A DNA stretch of 64,000 bases. Source: Yponomeuta sedellus. Its lineage: Eukaryota; Arthropoda; Insecta; Lepidoptera; Yponomeutidae. The notes under the pieces are model-generated. The model was given only the letters and a program-made list of their open reading frames with translations. It was not told the DNA's origin and did no database searches. A program made the position numbers and the translations under genes. Shown piece after piece: positions 1 to 9,867 of this stretch. Each line of letters begins with the position of its first letter. Position 1 is the stretch's first letter. The stretch spans positions 7,331,109-7,395,108 of the forward strand of contig OW203736.1 of assembly GCA_934045075.1 (NCBI GenBank), written 5' to 3'.

Positions 1-46
1 AGTTTGTAGCAGTACCTACCTACCTCTCGATAGGATACTGGTCTTA

Positions 47-301
47 GGCCCTATTTCACAATGTTCAAATAAAGATAAAGATATTTATTGGGTCACAGAC
101 ATCGGTATACATGTAAAGTTAGGCTAGTTTACAGGCAAGTTCCAGATAAGCTATCCGCAACCAGGGCTGCCGTTTATTCTAAATTTAAATATTTTTTTCT
201 ATATTGTGTGTGTTCGTTTATGGCTTCAAATTTAGAACAAACAGCAGCCCTGGTTGCGGATAGCATATCCGGAACTTTATCTGCAGATTGTGAAACAGAC
301 C
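47..301. mobile_element. Foldback MITE with CTTA flanks
   Basis: The two halves are inverted copies. The left end GGCCCTATTTCACAAT pairs with the right end (reverse complement GGTCTGTTTCACAAT), and an inner block containing CTATCCGCAACCAGGGCTG at about 149-167 recurs inverted at about 248-268. CTTA lies directly outside both ends (43-46 and 302-305), which fits a 3- or 4-bp target duplication. There is no coding capacity, so this is a non-autonomous DNA element. I cannot fix its superfamily; a Tc1/mariner-type MITE is one possibility. Confidence 0.75.
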
Positions 302-382
302 CTTACCCTACCCGAAAATAACTTAAACAAAATCTCGCAGCGTTGGGAAGTGTTTGCGATGGACTAGTAAAGGTTTTTCAAT

Positions 383-583
383 AACATAACATTTACATAC
401 AGGCACATACATTGCTTCTGGCCCCACACTAGGATACCCTGTGTCGTGGGAACCAGAAACAACGACATCACAAACATGTAAACATCCAAGACCTGGGGTT
501 TTTTTTTGTTCCCAGCCGGGATTCGAACCCGGGACCTCCTGCATGGCAGGTAGATGCACTACCGTTACGCCACAGAGGTCGTC
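383..583 (-). mobile_element. tRNA-headed SINE, family tA
   Basis: Read on the minus strand it starts GACGACCTCTGTGGCGTA and has an A-box-like segment and a B box (GGTTCGAATCC) in a tRNA-like head of about 72 nt. An A-rich linker and a conserved body containing GGTATCCTAGTGTGGGGCC follow. Other copies lie at 5523-5731, 15538-15741 and 50372-50580. The codon-loop region CTGCCATG resembles tRNA-Gly(GCC), but the acceptor stem is not paired well enough for a tRNA gene. A Pol III-transcribed SINE is inferred. Confidence 0.8.
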
Positions 584-1700
584 TAATTATTATTAATAAT
601 TGTTTAAACCAGCGTTTCTTACTCTTTTTTGTACAAGCATCTCTTATGGTTTTTGCCACCAAGCACAATTTTAAGGACCTCCTTAATAATAGAAGCAGCA
701 ATATATTTCGAAACATTTATTGTAGTACAGTCAAAAAATATAATTTTTTCATAATAAAATAGGTAAATGTGAAGGTTCGTGCTTGTGGGGTAGGCGGCGG
801 CGTGTGTAGCAATTACGAAACTTTTGGTGGCATTTATTTATGATTGTTAAATGGTCTATTGATAAGACTTCGGTAGAAGTTCGACCATTTTGTTGCGAAG
901 TCGCCCATAATAATACTGAGGAGAGTGCGAACATGCAAAGTTGATGTGCTGTCGACTGCACTGTGCAGGTAGGTCGGTGTGTGTGGTACCCAAATGGACT
1001 AAGGTACCTTTGAGGGAGTTGTCTAAGTATTGGTTGGCTTGATAAGATCACAATCAGCGACCACAGGGCAGGTCTATACACGGAGGATGACGAAGTCTGG
1101 GTTACTGTTGCATGTTGAAAGCACTGATATCATTCACTAGAAGTTGTTGGTGGGTAAAGGTGGGTTACATTTCTTGCTGCTTGCTTTAAAATTCTGTTTT
1201 ATAGACCCAATGCACTAATTCCGCAATATACTTTTTCCACAGATTTGAAATGTGTGATTTTTTCACATAGGTATTGTATTTTCTGAATTATCTCTCAAAC
1301 AAACAATGTTTTTCCTATATTTATCCCATCCGTGGGTTGTCAATTTTATGGCAGATTAGATTTTCCCTAAGGACTTACAAGAACACAGAACAATTAAACC
1401 ATACAAGAACCAAACGTAGGTACTCTGTGTCTAGAATTGAACTGTCAATTCTCTGCTCGCTACTGGCTACTAGAGTACACTGCTAAAATGTTTTACGTTT
1501 TGCTAGTCACCGCCAGATGTCAATAGTAAACTCGTGAAAACTATTAACAATGTCATCTAGCGGTTTTAGACAAAGCGCTCTACACGTATTTTTCGGCTTT
1601 GCGCGCATTTTCAGTGGCGGCCTCTGGGCCCGGCGCGGTTTTTTGGGATCCGATTTGCTTGTATGGGAATGGGTTTCTATGCTTACTTCAAATTCAATGA
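584..1700. other. No recognised feature
   Basis: AT-rich sequence between a tA SINE and an R-S element. The open frames here (at most 110 codons) have no recognisable motif or codon pattern, and I see no repeat shared with the rest of the window. Confidence 0.5.
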
Positions 1701-1705
1701 TACGA

Positions 1706-1950
1706 GTCGTCGTCGTCGTCGTCAGGCTATACTAGTCCACTGCTGGACATAGCCCTCCCCTAAAGAGCGCCACGTTGTGCCATCATAAGGGATAATGCCC
1801 ATAATCCCCACGCTGGGCATGCGGGTTGGGGATCGCAGGGCGGTGGAACTGTACTGCAGGGGGCGCTGCTGCCCACCCCCCGGTTTGTGTCCCTTAGTCG
1901 CCTTTTACGACGCCCGCGGGAAGAATTGGGTTGGTGCTATTCTCTAGGCC
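1706..1950 (-). mobile_element. R-S short element, full length
   Basis: On the minus strand it runs from about 1950 (GGCCTAGAGAATAGCACC) through a C/G-rich middle (ACCGGGGGGTGGGCAGCAG, GCCCAGCGTGGGGATTATGG) to the terminal GGACTAGTATAGCCTGACG. It ends in a trinucleotide tail, here (ACG)n. The last 60 bp match the 3' ends of RTE LINE fragments in this window. It has no reading frame of its own. I infer a non-autonomous element mobilised by an RTE-type LINE. Confidence 0.75.
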
Positions 1951-2018
1951 GACACCACACAGCTGATAATACGATTGTGATAATACGAGTAGTGACGGGT
2001 CATTCTGACGCTGACGAA

Positions 2019-2200
2019 GATTAGGCCATACTCCACCACGGGGGCCAAATCCGGGTTGGTGGAGGATTGTAAGACAGTGGCGGGCCTTACTGTCAGAAGT
2101 TATCAAGCCGCCCATAAGGCCTCTGACTTAACGACTCCCATTACATGCTAGCCGGCAGCAACGGCGTAACGTGCCTTGCGAAGCACGGAAGCGCTCTGGC

Positions 2201-2202
<2 letters not shown>
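2019..2202 (-). mobile_element. S5 SINE, 3' part
   Basis: Antisense copy of the S5 family from its 3' region (CCACCACGGGGGCCAAAT) to GAAGCACGGAAGCGCTC, where it breaks into an AT microsatellite. The 5S-like promoter head is missing. Confidence 0.75.

Positions 2203-2249
<47 letters not shown>
2202..2249. repeat. AT dinucleotide microsatellite
   Basis: About 24 TA units with one interruption. It abuts the truncated S5 copy on the left and a hairpin on the right. Confidence 0.95.
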
Positions 2250-2250
<1 letters not shown>

Positions 2251-2303
2251 CAGCTCAATATATCAGAATATATATTTTTTTTTTCTGATATATTGAGCTG
2301 TTA
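2248..2303. repeat. Perfect 21-bp inverted repeat
   Basis: Arms 2248-2268 and 2283-2303 (TAACAGCTCAATATATCAGAA and its complement) with a T-rich 14-nt loop. It lies at the edge of the AT tract and could form a stable hairpin or cruciform. Confidence 0.9.
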
Positions 2304-2522
2304 GTCTTTTTTAAATAAAAAAGTCCTTGAAGGATTGCTGTTACGAAACAACGAATTGAACATGTAATATTATTAAACGTCAATTTGACTTACTGCGTTT
2401 TAGTCCGCCGACCGTAGAGCTAATCGGTTGACATCTCATACATAAAATTTAGATATTAGTAGTTTAAACAAATCTTTTGGATTACGTAGGTATGTTTTTT
2501 ACTTAGATATGTAATGATATGT

Positions 2523-2748
2523 AACCCAATTCTTCCCGCGGGTATCGTAAAAGGCGACTAAGGGACACAAACCGGGGGGTGGGCAGCAGCGCCCCCTGCA
2601 GTACAATTCCACCGACCGAACTGCGATCCCCAGCCCGCATGCCCAGCGTGGGGATTATGGGCATTACCCCCTATAATAGCACAACGTGGCGCTCATTAGG
2701 GGAGGGCTATATCCAGCAGTGGACTAGTATAGCCTGACGATGACGATG
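2523..2748 (+). mobile_element. R-S short element, plus strand
   Basis: Near full-length copy from AACCCAATTCTTCCCGCGGG to GGACTAGTATAGCCTGACG plus a (ATG/ACG) tail. With the antisense copy at 1706-1950 it forms an inverted pair flanking the S5 fragment and AT tract. Confidence 0.75.
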
Positions 2749-3598
2749 TAATGTTCTGTTTCTGGCATACATATTGTTTTGTGATGCTCTGGAAGATAGA
2801 TTTTACTTTATTTATTTTGTTAAACCGAATTTGCTTCGGCCGCTTGAATTTTGTAAGTTGTTTGGTAGTTGGTAAACAGAATAATTGATGGGCAGCTCAT
2901 GTCAACACAAATGGGACAGACGCTGCCTACAACTGTAGTAGTCTTTATGATGAACGACATAAAAGCTATTCTTAAATAGAACTAATATTCACTACCACAG
3001 GGCTTCATTCCGGACACATGCCTCTCAATAAATTTGGTCTACTGATGAAAAAAATAAACAGCCCGAATTGCTCAGTATGTGATGCTGAGGAAGATTTATT
3101 TTATTTATTTATTACGTGAGTGTCGCGAAACTACAGTCGTTCTTAGTCGTTCGCATTGTTCTAGACACAATTTGTTTCATATTTTATATGTATTTTATAG
3201 TACCAATAATTAGTATGTATTTTTTTTTATTAATGACATTTTATTAAAAAGGACGTAAGTAATTAAATTCCAGATACACAATCTGGAACGAATCTAGGAG
3301 AACGGCAGTAATGTCGCAGCTACTACTGAATTTGCTAGATGTGGGTATACTTCAAGTCCGAACCTTACAGCGGAAAAGCTAGTATTGTTTATAAATTTGT
3401 TAAGGATGGCTTAGTAATAAGATTTAGGTAGCTTTGATACTTGTATGATTAGGTTACGATAGAGCTGACACGCTCTTTATGGGAACAAAGCCCTTAAAAC
3501 TTCTTATTATTATTATGGATGTATTATTATATTATTATGTTTTATTATTAGTATGTACGTATATCTTAATTATTTATTCATTTAATTATTTATGTATG
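2749..3598. other. No recognised feature
   Basis: AT-rich unique-looking sequence. No coding motif, tRNA or window-internal repeat seen. Confidence 0.5.
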
Positions 3599-3599
3599 G

Positions 3600-3772
3600 T
3601 GTCGTCGTCGTCGTCAGGCTATACCAGTCCACTGCTGGACATAGCCCTCCCACAAAGAGCGCCTCGCTGTGCCATCAGAGGGGGCAATGCCCATAATCCC
3701 CACGCTGGGCATGCGGGTTGGGGATCGCAGTTTGGTGGAATTGTACAGGTATGTATGTATGAATGTATGGTG
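3600..3772 (-). mobile_element. R-S element, 5'-truncated, with GTAT tract
   Basis: Antisense R-S copy from a (GTC)n tail at 3600 to about 3747. It stops short of the C-rich block and runs into a short imperfect GTAT repeat (3748-3772). Confidence 0.7.
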
Positions 3773-4390
3773 TAAGTAAGTTAATATAAATTTCTAATTT
3801 CAATATTTCTGTATTGCACCGACTACCCGTCTCTAATTTCTTTCTTGTCTCCTATGTCTATGGTTGCCTGGAAAAAAATAAGGCCGTCATGTGTGCTAGA
3901 TTTTTATATCATTTCTGTTACTGTAATATCTATATATCTATCTTCTTCTTCTTCAACCTTGACCCAACGCTAAGTGGAGGTCTCTTCTAAATTCACTAGC
4001 ATGCCATTAATTTCGGTCTTAAGCTTCCAGAATCCAGTCTTATCTGGTCACTTTGCCCAGCCCTTCTATTCCATAACATTCCACTCCAAAGACGAATCCA
4101 AAGTGTCAACATTTGTATGCATTTGACAGCTGGAGTAGCTTAAAGTAAAAGTCTACGTCACTCAACATTATAATAGAACCACAGGTCATCAGTCCATCTC
4201 ATTGGTTGCCTGCCCACACTTCTGCACCCGTTTCTAGGTCTTCAAACTAGCACTTTTACTCCCCAGTCTAAAAATAAGATTCAAAACAGGGCAATATTGA
4301 ATTCGGTAACAGAATTTTAAGGAGGCCTTCTGGCCATGATTCTGACCAGAAAATTAAAGAAAGAGGTGCTGTCTGCTAAGGCTTTAAAGT
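3773..4390. other. No recognised feature; CTTCTT-tailed stretch
   Basis: A CTTCTTCTTCTTCAACC segment at about 3943-3960 looks like the reversed tail of another LINE-like element, but I cannot place the sequence behind it. Nothing else is recognisable. Confidence 0.35.
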
Positions 4391-4534
4391 CATACATACA
4401 TATATACATAACCTCACGCCTGTATCTCAGAGGGGTAGGCAGTGACCAGGGACTGCCACTTGCCACGATCCTGGCAGATCACCTTCGCTTCATCAACGTT
4501 CATAAGTCGTTGCATGCACGCACGCCGGTTCCGG
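4391..4534 (-). mobile_element. LINE ORF2 3' terminus, family D
   Basis: Antisense copy of the D repeat, whose best sense copy (21369-21511) encodes the C-terminal end of a LINE ORF2 and then a TATG-type tail. The tail is the CATACATA tract at the left edge. Confidence 0.65.
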
Positions 4535-4555
4535 TGATCAACGGATGCATTTACA

Positions 4556-4685
4556 ACTTCGATATCAACCCTTGTACGTCCTCACTGCTGGGGCATGGGT
4601 CTCTTCCTGCATCGCAGGAAGGTACAAAAAAAAACCAAAAAACGAGGAAGGCCAAGTCCAGGTTAGTGGAGGGTTGCAAGACATG
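4556..4685 (-). mobile_element. S5 SINE, 3' tail fragment
   Basis: Starts with TTCGATATCAACCCTTGTA and keeps the CTGCTGGGGCATGGGTCTC block, with an A-rich insertion at 4625-4645 before the CCAAGTCCAGGTTAGTGGAG region. Confidence 0.65.
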
Positions 4686-4855
4686 CTTTAACAACTTGTT
4701 TGAGACTATTACACTCTTTTTGAACTAAAACTTTCGTAAGCATAACACATTATTGATTTACAACTCCATAAACTACTCGTCTTTTTGTCTAAAACGTCCA
4801 ACCAGGACTAAAAGTCAAGTAAAATTATCTGGATGCAAATCAACAATATTACTTA

Positions 4856-5100
4856 ACTGTCTGCCTTCCGTTCTTCGCAAGGCAGGCTAAGTCGTTGGTA
4901 CCGGCTGTCATGTAATGGTAGTTGTTAAGCCATGTCAGAGGCCTTAGGCCGGCTTGAGAACTTCTGACAGTAAGATCAGCCACTAGTCTTGCAAGCCTCC
5001 ACTAATTCGGACTGGGCACTCGCAGTGTAGTATGGCCTATACCTTCCTCAGGGAAGAGACCCGTGCCCCTCGGTGGGTACATAATGGGTTGATGATGAGG
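4856..5100 (+). mobile_element. S5 SINE, divergent subfamily, 5'-truncated
   Basis: Sense copy starting within the CGCAAGGCA block and ending at GGGTTGATGATGA. It shares CTATACCTTCCTCAGGGA with the copies at 36311-36424 and 37708-38025, which together form a second S5 subfamily. Confidence 0.7.
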
Positions 5101-5277
5101 TACATGGATATCAATATTCATATTTGCATCAACTATCCCTCTTACTTTTCAGTAATTATCCATCGCCTGAAGTTTGGAAAATCCTGTTAGCAATTAGGCC
5201 GCTAATTGTACTGTATCTTTGTTAGTATTTTATTTTTAGGTAATTTTTTTTCTAGCACACAATAAACACTATTGTTA

Positions 5278-5450
5278 TTTTTTTCTAGTTTGTCTCGGGT
5301 CTTAGATGTTATCTATGTATTTATTGTATTAAATCTGTCGTCGAGTTAACACCCTATACTAAGTACAACTAAATGACTTGTGTTATACACAAGTCATTTA
5401 GTTGTACTTAGTAAAGGGTAACGAGATCTGTGTAATATGTCCATTAATAC
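5278..5450 (+). mobile_element. SINE tB body, 5'-truncated, with hairpin
   Basis: Matches the body of the full tB copy at 28269-28515 from CTAGTTTGTCTCG onward; the tRNA-Tyr-like head is missing. Inside it, 27 bp are present twice in opposite orientation (5357-5383 and 5387-5413) around a 3-nt loop, whereas the intact tB copy has this stretch once. Confidence 0.8.
5357..5413. repeat. Perfect 27-bp hairpin with 3-nt loop
   Basis: Arms begin TACTAAGTACAACTAAATG and are exactly complementary. The geometry is what a local template switch during replication would leave. Confidence 0.95.
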
Positions 5451-5522
5451 TTATTTATTTATTCAAATACCTCAGCGCTTGAAATTTCCAATCCGCGGTG
5501 GGCACGCGCGGTAATTAAGCCT

Positions 5523-5731
5523 GACGACCTCTGTGGTGCGGCGGCCTCTTGCCTACCATGCATGAGGTTCCGGGTTTGAACCCCAGCTAGGGACAAAAAA
5601 AACCTTAGGTCTTGGATGTTTACATGTTTGTGATGTCGCTGTTTCTGGTTCCCACGACATAGGGTATCCTAGTGTGGGGCCAAAAGCAATGTATATGCCT
5701 TTATGTAATTGTTATGTTTGTTGCTATATTC
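5523..5731 (+). mobile_element. tRNA-headed SINE, family tA
   Basis: Sense copy starting GACGACCTCTGTGGTGCG. The B box has decayed (GGTTTGAACCC). The body continues to GGTATCCTAGTGTGGGGCC and an AT-rich end. Confidence 0.8.
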
Positions 5732-5739
5732 TCTCTCTG

Positions 5740-6165
5740 AAGCAAGGCATATACCTCTTAGTGGAACGTAAACTCAAAACAAAGTAGGCTCTAACTTCGT
5801 TTTATTAAGGCTTATTTTACATTGGAATCGTGTCGCCCGCCGGCCCATTGTGACGTGAATAGATCTTCAGTAGGGTGTTTAATCTTGTTATGCTAACCAG
5901 ATTACCACAAGGTGTCAGCTGGACAGATTAGTCACCTAATTAACCGAAAAAAGAAAACGGAAGCCCATTAGGGAATTACTTAGCCGTCATTTGCTTTGCC
6001 CCTCATATTCTGTTACGAGACTACGAAAATATGTCTAATAGCCTGCGATAGGCTAGACAGGTTTCTAAAAAGCAGCTCAAATTTTTCGTCGGTTTTTAAT
6101 AAGTGCTCAGAAAGTGGCCATTTTTAAATTTTTCGTGTAGTTTTTTTAAAAAGCAAATCAATATA
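5740..6165. other. No recognised feature
   Basis: Mixed-composition sequence with no motif or repeat I can name. Confidence 0.45.
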
Positions 6166-6168
6166 TAT

Positions 6169-6656
6169 AATTAAAACTGTTTTTATACGGATTTATGCTC
6201 GTTTATTATATTTTTACAATTTTCCGACATTTCGGCACTTTTTCAGGTGCCGTGGTCTCGGATGACTGAGGTGACAGGCGTCTTTTAGAAAGCATTAACG
6301 GTTAGTTTACTACCCTCGGCAAAAATTACAAAAGTTAATTATGAAGTTACGAACCAAAATAGGCAAACCAATTATTTTATATAAAGTCAACAATATTAAT
6401 TATTATGAATTGAAGTTAAAATTAAATTCATTAACTTATTATTTTACATGAACTTAAAAATACTGATTATTAATTGAAATTAAAATTTTAACTCTACAGT
6501 CACACTTCTAGCAAGGGGGTCTCATGCACTTAAGTACTGGTTCCCATGCTACCGGTATGTTCCAACCACGATCTCTATTAAATCCGTAATCATAAATCCG
6601 TATAAAAACAGTTTTAATTATGTCTAGTGCTCGTGTTAACCTTAGAAAATACTATA
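6169..6656. mobile_element. MITE-like element F, long copy
   Basis: Terminal inverted repeats of about 38 bp (AATTAAAACTGTTTTTATAC at 6169, complement ending 6619). The left end is followed by TTTCGGCACTTTTTCAGGTG. A further 37 bp beyond the right repeat (to about 6656, ending CCTTAGAAAATACTA) recur next to the other copies at 45534-45729 and 52091-52189, so the real element is longer than its inverted repeats. Non-coding. Confidence 0.65.
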
Positions 6657-6736
6657 AATCAATATACGTTTTAAAAATAAGCCGCCAACACCAGAGCACG
6701 TACTAAACGTTTCATGCTATAACTATAACTTGTGTT

Positions 6737-7047
6737 CTGAGTGCTTAGTGCGAGTTTTTTAACTACTCGATCGCGTTATCGTAAACTCATATTTCTATGG
6801 CATCGAGGAAGCGCCACCTAGCGACAAGTATGGAAATTAAAATTGCTGAGTGCGAGTTGTAATGGTTTACGTTGAGAAGTGACCACGTTTACCAGCCAAA
6901 ACACTAATAAACGCGAGTGCGAGTTGTACTGTGACAGCGTTTTGCCAGTTCGAACGGTTAACTTACTCATAATCACTACTCGATGCTCGATTAACGCGGT
7001 AGTAAAGTTATTCGATTGGATCTGTCAAACTCGCACTAAGCACTCAG
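6737..7047. mobile_element. MITE-like element G, 311 bp
   Basis: Ends are CTGAGTGCTTAGTGCGAGTT and its inverse. A second, reversed copy lies at 14805-15287. I find no target-site duplication. The GTGCGAGTT half-repeat recurs inside the element. Confidence 0.75.
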
Positions 7048-7259
7048 GGATATTTCCTGTTTTTTTTGTATCGGTTGTATGTAGCAGTTGATAATCTAAA
7101 ACCTTTGCTCATTGATTCGAGCAAATCTGTTAGGGTTCTAACCTAACTGGATTTAAATGAGTGCACTGTATGTTCACTGGTACAATATAATATAATGGTC
7201 CGAAAATATAATAAGTAACATGTAAGTGCAACGACCTCACAGTAGCGTAGTCCAAGCGA

Positions 7260-7362
7260 GAAGAACCATCCGGAGCCGTTGGCATTGGTGCGGTGACGTC
7301 GGCGGCGCGTGCGGCGGTGCGTGGGGCTTTAGCCAATCAGCGCCCAGCAGCCGCGCACCTTA
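7260..7362. promoter_or_regulatory. CpG-rich patch with CRE-like and CCAAT motifs
   Basis: A locally GC/CpG-rich island in AT-rich DNA with GGTGACGTCGG (CRE-like) at about 7294 and AGCCAATCAG (CCAAT box) at about 7331. It directly precedes a foldback MITE. No coding sequence follows, so a promoter role is speculative; it may be a piece of an element. Confidence 0.2.
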
Positions 7363-7567
7363 AGGGTTGGACGTCATCTGACAGCACGGAATCGACCGAG
7401 ACGATAGACCGAGACAGAAAGCATAATGCGATAGCACGCTCCGTTCCGTGCGTGCTATCGCATTATGCTTTCTGTCTCGGTCTAGCAAATGGCAGTTCTA
7501 AGTGACAGAAAGAGAAAGAGCGACGGAAAAAGGCAATTCCGTGCTGCCAGATGAGGTCCAACCCTAA
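7363..7567. mobile_element. Foldback element H with perfect 34-bp core hairpin
   Basis: Outer inverted repeats AGGGTTGGACGTCATCTG and AGGGTTGGACCTCATCTG (reversed at the right end) enclose an inner perfect palindrome: arms 7406-7439 and 7450-7483 with a 10-nt loop. Non-coding. Only one copy in the window. Confidence 0.8.
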
Positions 7568-7756
7568 ATATCGGTGTCTCCGACAAATCACTATGTACTA
7601 ATAAATTTTGCTACGGAGGATAGCACGATAGGTATATTAGTTAGGCTACGCAAACCTAAATTACTGAGGCAAGTGGTTTTGACTGCACTCGTTTACGTGG
7701 CGGATATTGAAGTGGTACAGTTAATTTAATCTAACAATGTTTTTTATGTAGCCTAT

Positions 7757-7870
7757 AAACAACCCACTGCAGGGCGCAGGCCTTCTCTCAGAGAGAGGGA
7801 GAGTATGGGTTTAATTACCACGCGTGCCCACCGCGGATTAGAGATTTCAATCGCTGAGGTATTTCAACAC
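7757..7870. mobile_element. Repeat family E fragment
   Basis: Contains CACTGCAGGGC, CCTTCTCTCAGAGAGAG and CGCGTGCCCACCGCGGATT in the order shared with 52740-53085, 55900-56405 and 58128-58247. Family E includes a tRNA-like segment further on, seen at 52908-52985. Confidence 0.6.
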
Positions 7871-7871
7871 C

Positions 7872-8230
7872 TCTTCTTCTTTTTCTTCTTCAGGCTATAT
7901 TATGTAGTCCATTGCTTGACATAACCCTCCCCTAATGAGCGCCATAGCGCCCTGTCTTCAGCTTGCCGCATCCAGCATCTGCCGGCAGTTTTTCGCAGAT
8001 CGTCATCCCACTTGGTCGGAGGGCGTCCTACACTACGTTACCCGAGGCGCGGTCTTCACTCAAGAACACGTTTACTCTAACGGTTGTCGGTTCTTCACGA
8101 GATATGGCCAGCCCACTGCCACTTCAGCTTGTTGATTCTCTGAGCTATGTCGATAACTTTGGTTCTCTGTCGAATGCATTCGTTACGAATTCTATCCTTC
8201 AGAGCAACTCCAAGCATCGCTCAACACCAA
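7872..8230 (-). mobile_element. RTE-clade LINE ORF2 C-terminal fragment
   Basis: Reverse translation, across frameshifts, gives ECIRQRTKVIDIAQRI, KLKWQWAGHI, GRPPTKWDDDLRK and GRCWMRQAEDR, then RSLGEGYVKQW, a stop and a (AAG)n tail. This is the characteristic C-terminal end of RTE-type non-LTR reverse transcriptases. The copy is 5'-truncated and disabled by frameshifts. Its last 60 bp are the same as the 3' end of the R-S elements. Confidence 0.8.
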
Positions 8231-8279
8231 CACTCAGGTTTCTTGAAGATATTCCTCTTTGTAATCAGCGAGTGGAGTT

Positions 8280-8420
8280 GCTACTATGACGTCACAAATG
8301 TACATTAACTTAGAAAACAAAGTCATTTGTACATGCCAGCACTGAGAATCGAACGTGGCTTTTTCGCTTCCGAGATCATTGTTCTACCCACTGGGCTACC
8401 TTTAATGCACTAACCCGTGC
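8280..8420. mobile_element. Family E/L tRNA-like segment
   Basis: Contains AACTTAGAAAACAAAGTCAT and GAGAATCGAACGTGG with TACCCACTGGGCTACC, the antisense of a tRNA-like head (B box and A box). It matches the head of the SINE at 20590-20997 in reverse. Confidence 0.5.
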
Positions 8421-8429
8421 TAAGGACAA

Positions 8430-8556
8430 TTTTAGAAACCTATAGAGGCTAAAAATTCCACCCATGCCGGGATTCGAACCCGCGACCTCTGGCTGGCATG
8501 GATTGCCAGAGTTCGAATCCCGGCATGGGTGGAATTTTTAGCCTCTAAATAGGTTT
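8430..8556. mobile_element. tC element folded into an inverted duplication
   Basis: A minus-oriented tC end (CCACCCATGCCGGGATTCG) meets a plus-oriented one (CGAATCCCGGCATGGGTGG), giving a foldback of about 50-bp arms centred near 8503. The middle of the tRNA-like region is lost. Confidence 0.75.
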
Positions 8557-8578
8557 TTAATACCTTTAACGTGTTTTA

Positions 8579-8713
8579 TCAAAGACCATAAAAAGAAGAC
8601 TACAATACTTCGGTCATAACGTGCGCAGTCACCAGTACAAACTACTGCAACTCATTCTACAAGGCGAAATTCAGGGACTACCGCAGACGTGGCTGCAAAA
8701 TATTGCAGAGTGA
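8579..8713 (+). mobile_element. LINE ORF2 C-terminal remnant
   Basis: Forty-four codons open to a TGA, reading KRRLQYFGHNVRS and LLQLILQGEIQG, then LPQTWLQN. RRLxYFGHVxR...LLQ...GK followed by xxWL is a familiar pattern of LINE C-termini. Short and 5'-truncated, directly downstream of a tC foldback. Confidence 0.6.
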
Positions 8714-8727
8714 TTCAACACGAGAAA

Positions 8728-8925
8728 GTTTAATTACCAAAAGTGTCCACTGCCGATTGGCCATATCAAGCGCTAAGGCCATTGTACACTTCACACGCTC
8801 AGGTTTCCTCACCAAGTCTTTATTCAAGAGTAAGCATGTTGATACAGCAAATTTACAGATAAAAGTAACTTTGAAAGCAAACAAAGTATGACTGACAACC
8901 CTTTGGTCAATTTATTATAACACAA
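8728..8925. mobile_element. Family E-like decayed fragment
   Basis: Weak matches to E: ATCAAGCGCTAAGGC, CTCAGGTTTCCTCACC and a region preceding AACTTTGAAAGCAAACAAAGT. Highly diverged. Confidence 0.4.
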
Positions 8926-8985
8926 GTCATTTAGTTGCACTTGAACGAGATCTGTGTGATATGTTCATGAATATATTATGATTAT
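8926..8985 (+). mobile_element. SINE tB 3' end fragment
   Basis: CACAAGTCATTTAGTTGCAC and ACGAGATCTGTGTGATATG match the end of tB (28269-28515). Confidence 0.6.
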
Positions 8986-9491
8986 TAATTTATCGAAAAA
9001 TTAAATAAAACACATAAAGATGTACGTAACTTTGAATATAAAAAAGTCATAGGTATATGCCCGCATGGGCAATCGAACCTGGGTCCCTTGCTTCCGAACA
9101 CTCGCTGTATAATACTTAATAACAATTTTATTGTTAGTTATTTCCACATTAAGCCATTAGAGTGCAAGCAATCTCACAGAATGCAATTAGTACCCACTAC
9201 AAGTATATTGTAAACTGCTGTAACTTTTCGCAGACTGTACCTCGGTATTAGCAGTAAATAACAGTTTAATAATGAAACATCGGAGTTAGAGGGGAGCTGT
9301 ACATTATGCGGTGGTGCCTGCGTTTGAAGCTCATCGATTAAATCTGGATATAGCGCAGATAGAAGTAATCAACATTGGCGAAAGGGTATCGTGGTCTAGT
9401 CGAACCGAGTGATAAGAAACTATTTCGATATCAACCTTTGTATGTGACAATAATACTCGTATATGTATTATTTAGAGTACATATGTTTATT
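8986..9491. other. Mostly unrecognised sequence with a tRNA-like remnant
   Basis: A GGCAATCGAACCTGGGTCCC stretch at about 9068 is a reversed B-box remnant of family E/L. The rest, to 9491, shows nothing recognisable. Confidence 0.35.
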
Positions 9492-9862
9492 GAAGACCAT
9501 CATCAACCCATTATGTCCCCACGCAGGGGCACGGGTCTCTTCCCTGAAGGTACCTATAGGCCATACTCCACCACGGGGGCCAAGTCCGGGTTGGTTATCC
9601 GGATAGTAAGACAGTGGCAGGCCTTACTGTCAGAAGTTATCAAGCCGCCCATAAGCCCTCTGACATGGCTTAACGACTGCCATTACATGACAGCCGGCAC
9701 CAACGGCTTAACGTGCCTTGCGAAGCACGGAAGAGCTCGGAAAAATGCCACTAGCGGTAGTCACGGGACGGTCACCCATCCTGCACCTGACCGCGCCTGT
9801 CGTTGCTCAACTCAAGTGATTGATTCCAATCACTCGGTTCACCTAGGCCACGAGTGCTCCTT
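9492..9862 (-). mobile_element. S5 (5S-derived) SINE, full length
   Basis: Complete antisense copy, about 370 bp. On the minus strand it reads a head (CTCGTGGCCTAG-like), a 5S-like promoter block (TGAGCAACGACAGGCGCGG, then GGATGGGTGACCG), a body, and the 3' region ending in a GTTGATGATG-type tail. The A box carries one substitution relative to the best copy at 61783-62152. Confidence 0.85.
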
Positions 9863-9867
9863 CTCTC

